A stretch of 64,000 bases of DNA from DASXRA01 sp036502575 (lineage in GTDB: Bacteria; Actinomycetota; Actinomycetes; Mycobacteriales; Jatrophihabitantaceae). The notes beneath the pieces were generated by a model. That model was not told the DNA's origin and ran no database searches. It worked only from the letters and a program-made list of their open reading frames with translations. Where the stretch lies: NCBI GenBank assembly GCA_036502575.1, contig DASXYL010000010.1, positions 31,997 to 95,996 on the forward strand. The letters are read 5' to 3'. The position numbers and the translations under genes are program-made. Positions 35,935-44,395 of this stretch are shown piece after piece (the stretch's first letter is position 1; every line of letters begins with the position of its first letter).

Positions 35935-36495
35935 ATGCGGCTCGACCCGCTGCCGGCGAGTGCGGCGTGGCAGCACACCGGGACGCGTTCTGGCTTCGAG
36001 GTGCTGTTCACCTCGGCGCGGAGGTTAGAAGGACACACGACCGCGGTCGAGCAGGGCGAGATCTGGTCGGTGAGCTACCGGATCGAGCTCGACGCGACGT
36101 GGCGAACCCGCCGGGCCGAGGTAGTCGGGCGGACGTCGGCCGGGCCGCGAACCACGCTGCTCGAACGGCACGACGGCGATCGCTGGACGGTCGACGGCGT
36201 TCCCGTGCCGCTGCTCGAGGGCTGCGTGGACGTCGATCTGGAGTCCTCGGCCGTGACGAACACGCTGCCGATTCACCGGGCCGACTTCGTCGAGGGTGAG
36301 CCGGTGCAGTGCCCCGCGGCGTACGTGCGGGCCGATCTGCGGATCGAGCGGCTTGAGCAGACCTACACCGCGCGGCCGGATCTGCGCTTCGGATATGCCG
36401 CGCCGGCGTTCGAGTTCACGGCCGAACTGCGCTATGACGCGTCCGGGCTCATCGTCGACTACCCGGGCATCGCTGTGCGGGTCGGGACACCCTGA
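35935..36495 (+). CDS. Putative glycolipid-binding family protein
   Basis: A 186-residue soluble protein resembling the putative glycolipid-binding family (PF06475), whose function is poorly known. WSVSYRIELDATWRTRRAEV near residues 42-61 and LEGCVDVDLESSAVTNTLPI in the middle fit that family, and the fold appears all-beta. It has no signal peptide. ATG at 35935 is 2 bp after the pucR stop, so it is probably translated from the pucR transcript. A role in the neighbouring pathway is not evident. Confidence 0.7.
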   Translation: MRLDPLPASAAWQHTGTRSGFEVLFTSARRLEGHTTAVEQGEIWSVSYRIELDATWRTRRAEVVGRTSAGPRTTLLERHDGDRWTVDGVPVPLLEGCVDVDLESSAVTNTLPIHRADFVEGEPVQCPAAYVRADLRIERLEQTYTARPDLRFGYAAPAFEFTAELRYDASGLIVDYPGIAVRVGTP

Positions 36496-36558
36496 CCGCG
36501 GTTCTTTTTCATAACACCTACGTCACCCGGACTCATCGCGCCTATTGGTCGGGTGCGA

Positions 36559-36589
36559 TTGTTTCTCGTCCAGATCGCACGGCTACGAT
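36559..36589 (+). promoter_or_regulatory. Candidate sigma-70-type promoter for transporter gene
   Basis: TTGTTT at 36559-36564 and TACGAT at 36584-36589 with 19-nt spacing, 42 bp before the ATG at 36632. The surrounding 136-bp gap is visibly richer in A and T than the rest of the window. Confidence 0.4.
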
Positions 36590-36631
36590 CAGGACGATTA
36601 ACCCGCTAACCAGAAGAGCCCAAACATTAGT

Positions 36632-39112
36632 ATGAGACACGTTAAGAAAACTCCAGACGTGAGCGGAGCGGATCCGCGGCGCTGGATCGCCCTGCCGATC
36701 ATCGCGTTGGCGCAGCTTATGGTGGTCCTCGATATCACCATCGTTAATATCGCGTTGCCATCAGCCCAGAATGAGTTGCATATCTCGGATGCTGATCGGC
36801 AGTGGGTGGTAACGGCCTACACACTCGCGTTCGGTGGGCTTCTGTTACTGGGCGGGCGTATCGCCGACTACACCGGTCGCAAGCGAACGTTTGTCATCGG
36901 GCTGCTCGGCTTCGCCGCGGCCTCAGCAATCGGCGGTGCGGCGACGAGCACCGGGATGCTGCTCGGAGCCCGCGCCGCCCAGGGGGTCTTCGGCGCCCTG
37001 CTCACCCCGTCGGCCCTCTCGTTGCTGACCACCACCTTCCGCGATCCCCGCGAACGTGGCAAAGCCTTCGCCGTGTACGGCGCGGTCGCAGCGGGTGGTT
37101 CGGCGGTGGGTCTCGTGCTCGGCGGCGTTCTGACGGAGTACCTGGACTGGCGCTGGTGCCTCTACGTCAACGTCCCCATCGCGGCCGTCGCCGCTGTTGG
37201 CGCCCTGGTCGCGATTACCGAAACGCGAGTGTCCGGGAAAGCGCGGTACGACGTGCCGGGCGTCCTTACAGCGACCGGTGGTCTCGTCGCGCTGGTCTAC
37301 GGCTTTACCAAGGCACAGACCGACGGCTGGCGAGCCGATATCACGGTAGAACTGATCGCCGGTGGTGCGGCCCTGCTCGTGGTCTTCCTGATTATCGAGA
37401 ATTTCGTGGCTAATCCATTGCTGCCGGTCCGGATTATTCGGCACCGTAGCCGTGGTGGCGCGGACCTGTCGGTCATGCTCGGCGTTCTCGGTATGTTCGG
37501 CGTCTTCTTCTTCCTGAACTTCTACCTGCAGGGCATCCTGCACTACTCCACGGTGAAGACCGGCCTCGCATTCCTGCCGATGACCGGCGGCGTGCTCGCT
37601 GCCTCGGCCGTGGCCAGCAGTCTGATTCACCGAATACCCCCGCGATTTCTCATCGGCCCCGGTCTGCTGATCGCCGCCGGCGGAATGTCGGTGCTGACCC
37701 GGCTCGGCGTCCACACCAGCTACGCCAGCCACGTGCTGCCTGGGCTGATCCTGGTCGGCTTCGGCCTGGGCCTGGTGTTCGTGCCCGCGGTCAACACCGC
37801 CACTTTCGGCGTCGACCCGCGGGACGCCGGCGTGGCGAGCGCGAGCGTGAACACCGCCCAGCAGGTCGGCGGATCGCTGGGCACCGCTCTGCTCAACACC
37901 ATCGCCGCCAATGCCACCGCGAGCTATCTCGACGCCCACGGCCACAACCCGGCGGCCACCCTGGCCGGCACGGTGCACGGCTACAACGTAGGAAACACGT
38001 GGGGCGCCGGGATTCTCGCGGTCGCCGGTGTTCTTGCGCTGATCCTGATCAACGCACCCAAGCTCGGCGCTCGCAGCGTCGAGGCAATCGCGACCGAAGA
38101 GCCTGCGGCGCCGGGCGTCTCGGGTGATGCCGGAGACGTGCTACGCGCATTGGTGGGCGCCGGAACGGCAGCAGAGGACGGCGGTAGCGACGTGGGCATT
38201 CCCGATTCCCATTCTTCGACGGCGCTGCCGGGTGTCGGCGCGGGCGGAGTGATGACGGCCGGTCCCGCCGGCGGCCTGGCGCACTCGGTTCGTGGCCACA
38301 TTCGGCAAGCCAGCGGAACGCCGGTGGCCGGCGCCGTGATCACGCTGCTCGACGTGACCGGCGGGCAGGCGGGTCGCAGCGTGACTCGCGACGACGGGAG
38401 CTACGAGCTCGTCGCGCCGAACGCAGGGCACTACGTGCTGGTCGCCCGAGCCAACGCACACCAGCCGCACGCGTCGACGATCGAGGTCAACGGCGGTCCG
38501 ATGGATCTCGACGTCGTGCTCATCGGCTCGAGCGGGATTACCGGCATCGTGCGCAACAGCGCGGGCGAGCCGGTCACCGCTGCGGCCGTGACCATCACCG
38601 ACGCGCGCGGAGACGTCGTCGCCAATTGCGTGACGAGAGCGAATGGCAGCTACGACATCGACGACCTCGTCGTGGGCGACTACACGCTGGTCGTCTCCGC
38701 CCACGCGTTCCGCCCGGCGGCGATGCTGGTCACCGTCCCGGCGTCAGGTAAGGCTGTGCAGGATGTCGATCTGGTCGGAGGGGCTCGACTGGTCGGCGTC
38801 GCGCGGGGCGGTAGCGGCCACGTTCCGCTGCCCGATGCGCGGGTAACGCTGATGGACAACGCCGGGCACGTGGTGGCGGTCGCGCGCACCGACCACGACG
38901 GCAGCTACCGGTTCAGCGATCTACGCAATGGGCGCTACACGGTGATCGCCACGGGCTACCCGCCGGTGACCGAGGTCGTCGACATCGACAGCGTCGACGA
39001 GCTCGAGCACGACATCGAACTCGGCTTCCCGGACGAAGACCGCGCACCGGCACCGAGCGACCGATATCCGGTCAGCAGCGAACAACTCGTCCGCCCCGCC
39101 GAAATCGGCTGA
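36632..39112 (+). CDS. DHA2-type MFS transporter fused to three carboxypeptidase regulatory-like domains
   Basis: An 826-residue fusion. Residues about 17-495 form a 14-helix drug:proton antiporter with GRIADYTGRKRTF (motif A) and a motif C-like AVYGAVAAGGSAVGLVLGG. After a linker (about 496-550), three repeats of about 80 residues follow. Each has a G-x-V/I beta start, a P-V/L-x-x-A turn and a DGSYEL/NGSYDI/DGSYRF signature, as in carboxypeptidase regulatory-like beta-sandwich domains. With an even number of helices these would lie in the cytoplasm, which is odd for such domains. The first third uses more A/T-ending codons than neighbours, suggesting recent acquisition. Substrate unknown. 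Confidence 0.88.
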   Translation: MRHVKKTPDVSGADPRRWIALPIIALAQLMVVLDITIVNIALPSAQNELHISDADRQWVVTAYTLAFGGLLLLGGRIADYTGRKRTFVIGLLGFAAASAIGGAATSTGMLLGARAAQGVFGALLTPSALSLLTTTFRDPRERGKAFAVYGAVAAGGSAVGLVLGGVLTEYLDWRWCLYVNVPIAAVAAVGALVAITETRVSGKARYDVPGVLTATGGLVALVYGFTKAQTDGWRADITVELIAGGAALLVVFLIIENFVANPLLPVRIIRHRSRGGADLSVMLGVLGMFGVFFFLNFYLQGILHYSTVKTGLAFLPMTGGVLAASAVASSLIHRIPPRFLIGPGLLIAAGGMSVLTRLGVHTSYASHVLPGLILVGFGLGLVFVPAVNTATFGVDPRDAGVASASVNTAQQVGGSLGTALLNTIAANATASYLDAHGHNPAATLAGTVHGYNVGNTWGAGILAVAGVLALILINAPKLGARSVEAIATEEPAAPGVSGDAGDVLRALVGAGTAAEDGGSDVGIPDSHSSTALPGVGAGGVMTAGPAGGLAHSVRGHIRQASGTPVAGAVITLLDVTGGQAGRSVTRDDGSYELVAPNAGHYVLVARANAHQPHASTIEVNGGPMDLDVVLIGSSGITGIVRNSAGEPVTAAAVTITDARGDVVANCVTRANGSYDIDDLVVGDYTLVVSAHAFRPAAMLVTVPASGKAVQDVDLVGGARLVGVARGGSGHVPLPDARVTLMDNAGHVVAVARTDHDGSYRFSDLRNGRYTVIATGYPPVTEVVDIDSVDELEHDIELGFPDEDRAPAPSDRYPVSSEQLVRPAEIG

Positions 39113-39202
39113 CCAGCGGGGCGATGCTCTCGACGGGTGCTGTGGAGACACCCGAGGGCGAGGGGTCGCCGTACCGGGTCGATCTTCGTAGAGAATGACC
39201 CG

Positions 39203-40024
39203 GTGAAGCCTCCGCCGTTCGACTATTCGCGACCGACGTCGCTCGACGAGGCGCTCGGGCTGCTCGCCGAGCTCGGCCCGGACGGCAAGGTGCTCGCCGG
39301 CGGGCAGAGCCTGGTGCCGCTGCTGTCGATGCGCCTGGCCGCACCGCACCATCTCGTCGACATCAACCGGCTCGACGAGCTGGCCTACGTGCGCTGCGCC
39401 GCGGACGGTGTCCGGGTCGGCGCGATTGCCCGGCACGCCGACGTCGAGGGCGACGAGGAGGCCGCCCGCGTACAGCCGTTGCTGCAGAAGGCGCTGCGGC
39501 TGGTCGCCCATCCGACGATCCGCAACCGGGGGACGACGGTGGGCAGCCTGGTGCACGCCGATCCCGCGGCCGAGATGCCGGCGGTGCTGGCGCTGCTGGG
39601 CGGATCGGTGCGGGTGGCCTCGGCGGGCGGATCGCGCGAGGTCGCCGCGGCCGATTTCTTCATCGGGCCGCTCGAGTCGGCGCTGCAGCCGGGTGAGGTG
39701 GCGGTCGAGGCGTTCTTCCCGGCGTTGCCGGACGGGGCGAGCGTGTCGGTCGTCGAGGTCTCGCGCCGGCACGGCGACTATGCGGTGTGCGGGGTCTGCG
39801 CAGTGCGCGACGGCGATCGGGCTCGAGTGGCGTTCCTGTCGATGGCACCGACGCCTTTCGTCCTGGACGTGAGCGACGCGCTGCGCGAGGGAGGACTCGA
39901 CGGCGTCCGTGACCTGGTCGTCACGTCGGTCGATCCGGAGCCTGACATCCATGCCTCGGCCGACTACCGCCGGCACCTGGCCGGCGTGCTCACCGTCCGG
40001 GCGCTGCGGGAGGCGGCAGCATGA
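39203..40024 (+). CDS. Molybdenum hydroxylase FAD subunit (CoxM/CutM-like)
   Basis: A 273-residue flavin subunit of a xanthine oxidase family enzyme. The FAD motifs are LAGGQSLVPLLSMRL (31-45) and TIRNRGTTVGSLVHADPAAE (105-124). It passes electrons from the iron-sulphur subunit to an acceptor. GTG at 39203 is preferred over an upstream in-frame start because the protein then begins at the family N-terminus (KPPPFDYSRPTSL). GAGAAT 6 nt upstream may be a leaderless -10. The stop overlaps the small-subunit start. Gene order M-S-L is that of CO dehydrogenase-like enzymes. Confidence 0.93.
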   Translation: MKPPPFDYSRPTSLDEALGLLAELGPDGKVLAGGQSLVPLLSMRLAAPHHLVDINRLDELAYVRCAADGVRVGAIARHADVEGDEEAARVQPLLQKALRLVAHPTIRNRGTTVGSLVHADPAAEMPAVLALLGGSVRVASAGGSREVAAADFFIGPLESALQPGEVAVEAFFPALPDGASVSVVEVSRRHGDYAVCGVCAVRDGDRARVAFLSMAPTPFVLDVSDALREGGLDGVRDLVVTSVDPEPDIHASADYRRHLAGVLTVRALREAAA

Positions 40025-40479
40025 CCCGGCTGATCGTCAACGGCGTCCCGCACACGGTCGACGTCCCGCCGCGGCGGCTGCTCTCGGACTGCCTTCGCCA
40101 CGACCTCGGCCTGACCGGCACGCACGTGGGTTGCGAGCACGGCGTCTGCGGTGCCTGCACCGTGCTGCTCGACGGGCGACCGGTGCGCTCGTGCCTGCTG
40201 CTGGCGGTGAGCGTCGACGGCCAGGAGATCACCACGGTCGAGGGGCTCGCGGACGGCGACGAGCTCTCGCCGGTCCAGCAGGGGTTCGAGGACTGCCACG
40301 GCCTGCAGTGCGGCTTCTGCACGCCGGGCTTCCTGACGACGATCACCGCCGGGCTGCGCGACAACCCCGACCCGTCCGAGGACGAGGCGCGCGAGATGAT
40401 CGCCGGCAACCTGTGCCGATGTACCGGCTACCAGAACATCGTCGCCGCCGTGCTTCGCGCCGCGGAGTTGAGCTCATGA
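40021..40479 (+). CDS. Molybdenum hydroxylase [2Fe-2S] subunit (CoxS/CutS-like)
   Basis: A 152-residue subunit with two [2Fe-2S] clusters that carry electrons from the molybdenum centre to FAD. The plant-ferredoxin-type cluster uses C38, C43, C46 and C58 (GCEHGVCGACTV). The second uses C97, C100, C132 and C134 (CGFCTPG and CRCTGYQNI). Start and stop both overlap the neighbouring subunit genes, so the three subunits are translationally coupled. Confidence 0.95.
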   Translation: MTRLIVNGVPHTVDVPPRRLLSDCLRHDLGLTGTHVGCEHGVCGACTVLLDGRPVRSCLLLAVSVDGQEITTVEGLADGDELSPVQQGFEDCHGLQCGFCTPGFLTTITAGLRDNPDPSEDEAREMIAGNLCRCTGYQNIVAAVLRAAELSS

Positions 40480-42905
40480 CGAAGATGTTCGGCGAGCCGA
40501 TCAAGCGGGTCGAGGACGGCCGACTGCTCAAGGGCGGCGGGGCGTACCTGGACGACCTCGGCCACGACGCCCTGGCCGCGGCAGTCGTCCGGTCGCCGCA
40601 CGCGCACGCCCGCGTCGTCGACATCGACGTGTCCGGAGCTCTGGACGTCGACGGGTTGGTCGCGATCTACACCTACGAGGACCTGGCCGGCCCGATGGCC
40701 GAACCGCTGCCGCTGCTCATCCCGCATCCGACGCTGACCCACGGGCGCACCCAGTACGCGCTGGCCCGTGACGAGGTCAACCACGTCGGCGAGGCGGTGG
40801 CGATGGTCGTCGCCCGCGACCGCTACGTCGCCGAGGACGCCGCCGAGCGCATCGCCGTCACCTACGAGCCGCTGCCCGCCGTGGTGGGCATCGACGCGGC
40901 CCGGGCGGCGCAGCACCTCGTGCATCCCGACGTGCCCGGCAACCTGGGCGCGAACATGACCCAGGAGTACGGCGACGCCCGTGCCGCCATCGCCGCCGCG
41001 CCGCACCGTCTCGCGCTCGATCTGAACATCGAGCGGTCGGCGTCCACCCCGCTGGAGACGCGGGGGGTCCTCGCCTGCTGGGACACCGATTCCGGGCGAC
41101 TGCGCGTGTGGTCCTCGACCCAGACGTCCACCGGTGTGCGGGCGGCCGTCGCCGCCCGGCTGGAGCTGGACCTGACCAACGTCGAGGTGATCACCCCGGA
41201 CGTCGGCGGCGGGTTCGGCGTCAAGATCGTGCACCCGTGGCCGGAGGAGCTGCTCGTGCCGATGGCCGCCCGGGCGCTGGGCCAGCCGGTCAAGTTCACC
41301 GAGGACCGCCGCGAGCACTTCATCGCGTCCGCGCACGAGCGGGCCCAGCAGCACCACGTCGAGGTCGGCTTCGACGACGCGGGGCGAGTCCTGGGCCTCT
41401 CCGTGCGGTTCTGGCACGACCACGGCGCCTACACGCCCTACGGGGTGATCGTGCCGATCGTGACCTCGACCCAGCTGCTCGGCCCGTACAAGCCCGGCGC
41501 CTACCGGGTGGAGTTCGACAGCCTCTACACGAACACGGTGATCGTCACGCCGTACCGGGGCGCCGGCCGTCCGCAGGGCGTGTTCGTCATGGAGCGCACG
41601 CTGGATGCGATCGCCCGGTCGTTGGGTTTGGATCGGACGGCGGTGCGCGAGGTCAACTTCATCCAACCCGACGAGATGCCCCACGACTTCGGGCTGACCT
41701 TCCAGGACGGCCGGCCGCTGATCTACGACTCGGGCGATTTCCCAGCCTCGCTGGACAAGTTGAAGAAACTGGTCGGTTGGGACGACTTCGAGGCATACCG
41801 CGAGACGGCCCGGGCCGAGGGGCGGCGGGTCGGCATTGGGCTGGCCACCTACGTCGAGGGCACCGGCGTCGGCCCGTACGAGGGCGGCCACGTGCTGATC
41901 GAGACGTCCGGCAAGGTCAAGGTCGCGACGGGCCTCACGTCGCAGGGCCAGGGGCATCAGACGGTGTTCGCTCAGATCGTCGCGGACGAGCTGGGTGTCT
42001 CTATGGACGACGTCGAGGTCGTCACCGGCGACACGCGGCGATTCCCTTATGCAGTAGGCACCTTCGCCTCACGGGCGGCAGTCATGAGTGGTTCGGCGAT
42101 CGCGCTCGCCGCCCGCAACGTCCGCGAGAAGGCGCTCCGGGTGGCCGCCGAGGCTTTGGAGGCGGACCCCGGCGACCTGGAGATCGTCGACGGGATCGTC
42201 CGGGTCCGCGGCAACCCGGGGGCGGAGATCGCGCTCGGGACGGTGGCCGTGCTGTCGAACCCGCTGCGCTACGCGTTCGACGAGGCGTCCAAGGCGGCGA
42301 CCCAGTTCGCGGTGGGCGATCCGGGCAAGCCGCCGGTGGCCGAGGACGACGAGCCGGGCCTGGAGGGGCGCGACTACTACTCGCCGCCGCACGCGACGTT
42401 CGCGAACGGCATGCACGCGGTGATCGTCGAGACCGATCCGGACACCGCCGAGATCACCATCCTCAAGTACGCCGTAGTGCACGACTGCGGACGGCTGATC
42501 AACCCGCGCATCGTCGAGGGGCAGATCCACGGGGGAGTGGCGCAGGGCGTCGGCGGGGCGCTGTACGAGCGGATGGCCTACGACGAGCACGGCCAGCTGC
42601 AGAACGCGTCGTTCATGGACTTCCTCATGCCCTACGTGACCGAGGTGCCGCGCGGCATCGACATCGACCATCTCGAGACGCCCTCACCGCTGAACCCGCT
42701 GGGCATCAAGGGGGCCGGGGAGGCCGGCGTGATCCCGTCGGCCGCGGTGTTCGCAGCCGCGATCGAGGACGCCGAGGGCATCCCGATCACGTCCATGCCC
42801 ATATCGCCGAGCGAACTGTTCGAGCTCCGCGCAACATCACCCGGTTTTGGTCACCCGCCGTCGAATAGCCCGCTCGGTGACCAAAACCGAGAGGAGAGCA
42901 CGTGA
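40476..42905 (+). CDS. Molybdenum hydroxylase catalytic subunit, form II CoxL-like
   Basis: An 809-residue molybdopterin subunit of the xanthine oxidase family. GVLACWDTDSG, TPDVGGGFGVKI, TSQGQGHQTVFAQIVADELG and GIKGAGEAGV (with the catalytic glutamate) are present. The active-site loop reads PYRGAGRPQG, the form II CoxL-like pattern; the cysteine loop AYxCSFR of true CO dehydrogenase is absent, so CO is an unlikely substrate. Hydroxylation of a heterocycle, possibly a pyrimidine, is one possibility. The last 20 or so residues (from about GFGHPPSNS) are encoded by 48-bp palindrome copy B and are not part of the family. The stop overlaps coxG. Confidence 0.92.
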   Translation: MTKMFGEPIKRVEDGRLLKGGGAYLDDLGHDALAAAVVRSPHAHARVVDIDVSGALDVDGLVAIYTYEDLAGPMAEPLPLLIPHPTLTHGRTQYALARDEVNHVGEAVAMVVARDRYVAEDAAERIAVTYEPLPAVVGIDAARAAQHLVHPDVPGNLGANMTQEYGDARAAIAAAPHRLALDLNIERSASTPLETRGVLACWDTDSGRLRVWSSTQTSTGVRAAVAARLELDLTNVEVITPDVGGGFGVKIVHPWPEELLVPMAARALGQPVKFTEDRREHFIASAHERAQQHHVEVGFDDAGRVLGLSVRFWHDHGAYTPYGVIVPIVTSTQLLGPYKPGAYRVEFDSLYTNTVIVTPYRGAGRPQGVFVMERTLDAIARSLGLDRTAVREVNFIQPDEMPHDFGLTFQDGRPLIYDSGDFPASLDKLKKLVGWDDFEAYRETARAEGRRVGIGLATYVEGTGVGPYEGGHVLIETSGKVKVATGLTSQGQGHQTVFAQIVADELGVSMDDVEVVTGDTRRFPYAVGTFASRAAVMSGSAIALAARNVREKALRVAAEALEADPGDLEIVDGIVRVRGNPGAEIALGTVAVLSNPLRYAFDEASKAATQFAVGDPGKPPVAEDDEPGLEGRDYYSPPHATFANGMHAVIVETDPDTAEITILKYAVVHDCGRLINPRIVEGQIHGGVAQGVGGALYERMAYDEHGQLQNASFMDFLMPYVTEVPRGIDIDHLETPSPLNPLGIKGAGEAGVIPSAAVFAAAIEDAEGIPITSMPISPSELFELRATSPGFGHPPSNSPLGDQNREEST
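42842..42889. repeat. 48-bp palindromic repeat, copy B, inside a coding sequence
   Basis: Perfect arms CGGTTTTGGTCACC (42842-42855) and GGTGACCAAAACCG (42876-42889) with a 20-nt loop. It lies in the last codons of the molybdenum subunit gene, and the ribosome site of coxG (GAGGAGAG) begins right after it. Related to copies A and C. Confidence 0.9.
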
Positions 42906-43540
42906 AGGTATCCGGTCAGGCCGTTCTCCACGCCCCGATCGGACGGGTCTGGGCGGCGCTCAACGACCCCGCCGTCCTGGTCCGGACGATCCCGGGCTGC
43001 GAGCGGCTGGAGGCCACCGGCCCGGACGCCTACACCATGACGGTCACGGCCGGCGTCGCGTCGATCAAGGGCACCTACGCCGGCGAGGTGAAGCTGCACG
43101 ACCAGCAGCCGCCGGCCTCGTTCGTGATGAGCGCGAGCGGTGCCGGCGGACCGGGCACGGTGAGCACCGAGGTCCAAGTCCGCCTGGAAGAGGTGGACGG
43201 TGCCACCCGGCTGACCTACGACGCCGATGCCGTCGTCGGCGGCATGATCGGTGGGGTCGGCCAGCGCATGCTCGCCGGGGTCGCCAAGAAGACGGCCGGC
43301 GAGTTCTTCGCCGCCGTGGACGACGTGCTGACCGGCCGAGCCCCGGCCCTGGCGGAGACGCCGACGACGGCCGAAGGCATGCCCGCTGTGTACGCCGAGG
43401 CCCAACCCGGCGTGTACGTCGCCCCGCCCAAACCCGCCCGGGCGGTACCCGAGGGGTTCGCCGCCGGCGCCGTCGTCGGGGCGGTCATCGCGTTGGCCGG
43501 TGTTCTCGTCGGTGGGCTGCTCGGCCGGCGACGCTCCTGA
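42902..43540 (+). CDS. coxG: CoxG-like SRPBCC protein with C-terminal membrane anchor
   Basis: A 212-residue protein of the CO dehydrogenase subunit G family. The SRPBCC fold (about 1-150) starts with MKVSGQAVLHAPIGRVWAAL and includes PGCERLEATG. A linker rich in proline and alanine leads to a single C-terminal membrane helix (about 187-205) ending in RRRS. CoxG is reported to anchor or help mature CO dehydrogenase at the membrane; here it probably does so for the upstream hydroxylase. GTG start overlaps the large-subunit stop. Confidence 0.9.
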   Translation: MKVSGQAVLHAPIGRVWAALNDPAVLVRTIPGCERLEATGPDAYTMTVTAGVASIKGTYAGEVKLHDQQPPASFVMSASGAGGPGTVSTEVQVRLEEVDGATRLTYDADAVVGGMIGGVGQRMLAGVAKKTAGEFFAAVDDVLTGRAPALAETPTTAEGMPAVYAEAQPGVYVAPPKPARAVPEGFAAGAVVGAVIALAGVLVGGLLGRRRS

Positions 43541-43623
43541 CGGCCCGGCCGGCCAACCCCAGAGCTGGCTGTGAGCCGCCCTAGATCCGGAACCAGCCGG
43601 GAAACGCCACCCGTTGACCGGAT

Positions 43624-43914
43624 ATGACGACGACGATGACCTGCCCGAAATGCCGGGGCGAGATGGCCTCGTACGAACGCAATGGCGTTCTCGTCGACCA
43701 GTGCGGCGACTGCCGCGGACTGTTCCTCGATCGGGGGGAGCTGGAGCACCTCATCACCGCCGAGGCGTCGTTCGGGCGCGCCGAGCCGTCGTTCAGCCGC
43801 GCCGAGACGAGCCGGGCCGACTTCGGCGACCGCTCGACCCCGCCGGACCAGCGGTTCCACCGCCAGCCGCAGAAGCGCAAGAAGCGCTCGTTGTTCGAGG
43901 ATCTGTTTGACTGA
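43624..43914 (+). CDS. TFIIB-type zinc ribbon protein
   Basis: A 96-residue protein with one zinc ribbon: C7 and C10 (CPKC) and C27 and C30 (CGDC), followed by RGLFLDRGELEHLI, the signature of the bacterial zf-TFIIB family. The second half is polar with repeated AExSFxRAE segments and ends in a basic then acidic tail. The role of this family is unknown. ATG at 43624, with a short tail-to-head gap to the acetyltransferase gene. No evident ribosome site. Confidence 0.85.
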   Translation: MTTTMTCPKCRGEMASYERNGVLVDQCGDCRGLFLDRGELEHLITAEASFGRAEPSFSRAETSRADFGDRSTPPDQRFHRQPQKRKKRSLFEDLFD

Positions 43915-43918
43915 TGCC

Positions 43919-44395
43919 GTGAACGTGCGACCGGCCGAGGACGACGAGCGGGACCAGATCGCTAGGACGCTGGCGCAGCGCTGGGGTTCGCCGATCGTGG
44001 TGAGCCGCGGGGTTCGCCACGACCTGCGCGAGTATCCGACGCTCGTCGCGGACGAGGACGGCGACATCGTCGGCATCCTGACCTACGCCCCCGCTGACGG
44101 CAGCGCCGAGATCCTGTCGCTGGACGCCCTGCGCGCCGACCGCGGTATCGGCACGGCCCTGCTCGACGCGGTGATCGACGTGGCGCTGCGCAACCGCTGG
44201 CGGCGGCTGTGGCTGGTCACGACCAACGACAACACGAAGGCCCTCCGTTTCTACCAGCGGCGAGGCTGGGACCTGGTGGCCGTGCACCGCGACGCGGTCG
44301 ACGCAGCCCGGAGCGCCAAGCCGGAGATCCCGGAGAAGGGCAACGACGACATCGCCATCCGGCACGAACTGGAGCTAGAACTCGTGCTGCAGTGA
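43919..44395 (+). CDS. GNAT family N-acetyltransferase
   Basis: A 158-residue acetyltransferase. The acetyl-CoA loop is RADRGIGTALLDAVID at about 72-87, and TNDNTKALRFYQRRGWDLVAVH is the C-terminal conserved stretch. The substrate is unknown. GTG 43919, 4 bp after the zinc-ribbon stop, is the likely start; GTG 43925 is an alternative. The 3' end overlaps the convergent regulator gene by 21 bp, so both proteins' C-terminal codons share DNA. Confidence 0.83.
   Translation: MNVRPAEDDERDQIARTLAQRWGSPIVVSRGVRHDLREYPTLVADEDGDIVGILTYAPADGSAEILSLDALRADRGIGTALLDAVIDVALRNRWRRLWLVTTNDNTKALRFYQRRGWDLVAVHRDAVDAARSAKPEIPEKGNDDIAIRHELELELVLQ

Noticed and set aside
39203..42905. Annotation of the hydroxylase genes as aerobic CO dehydrogenase
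   Set aside because: The active-site loop lacks the AYxCSFR cysteine motif and reads YRGAGR; only the family and gene order match.
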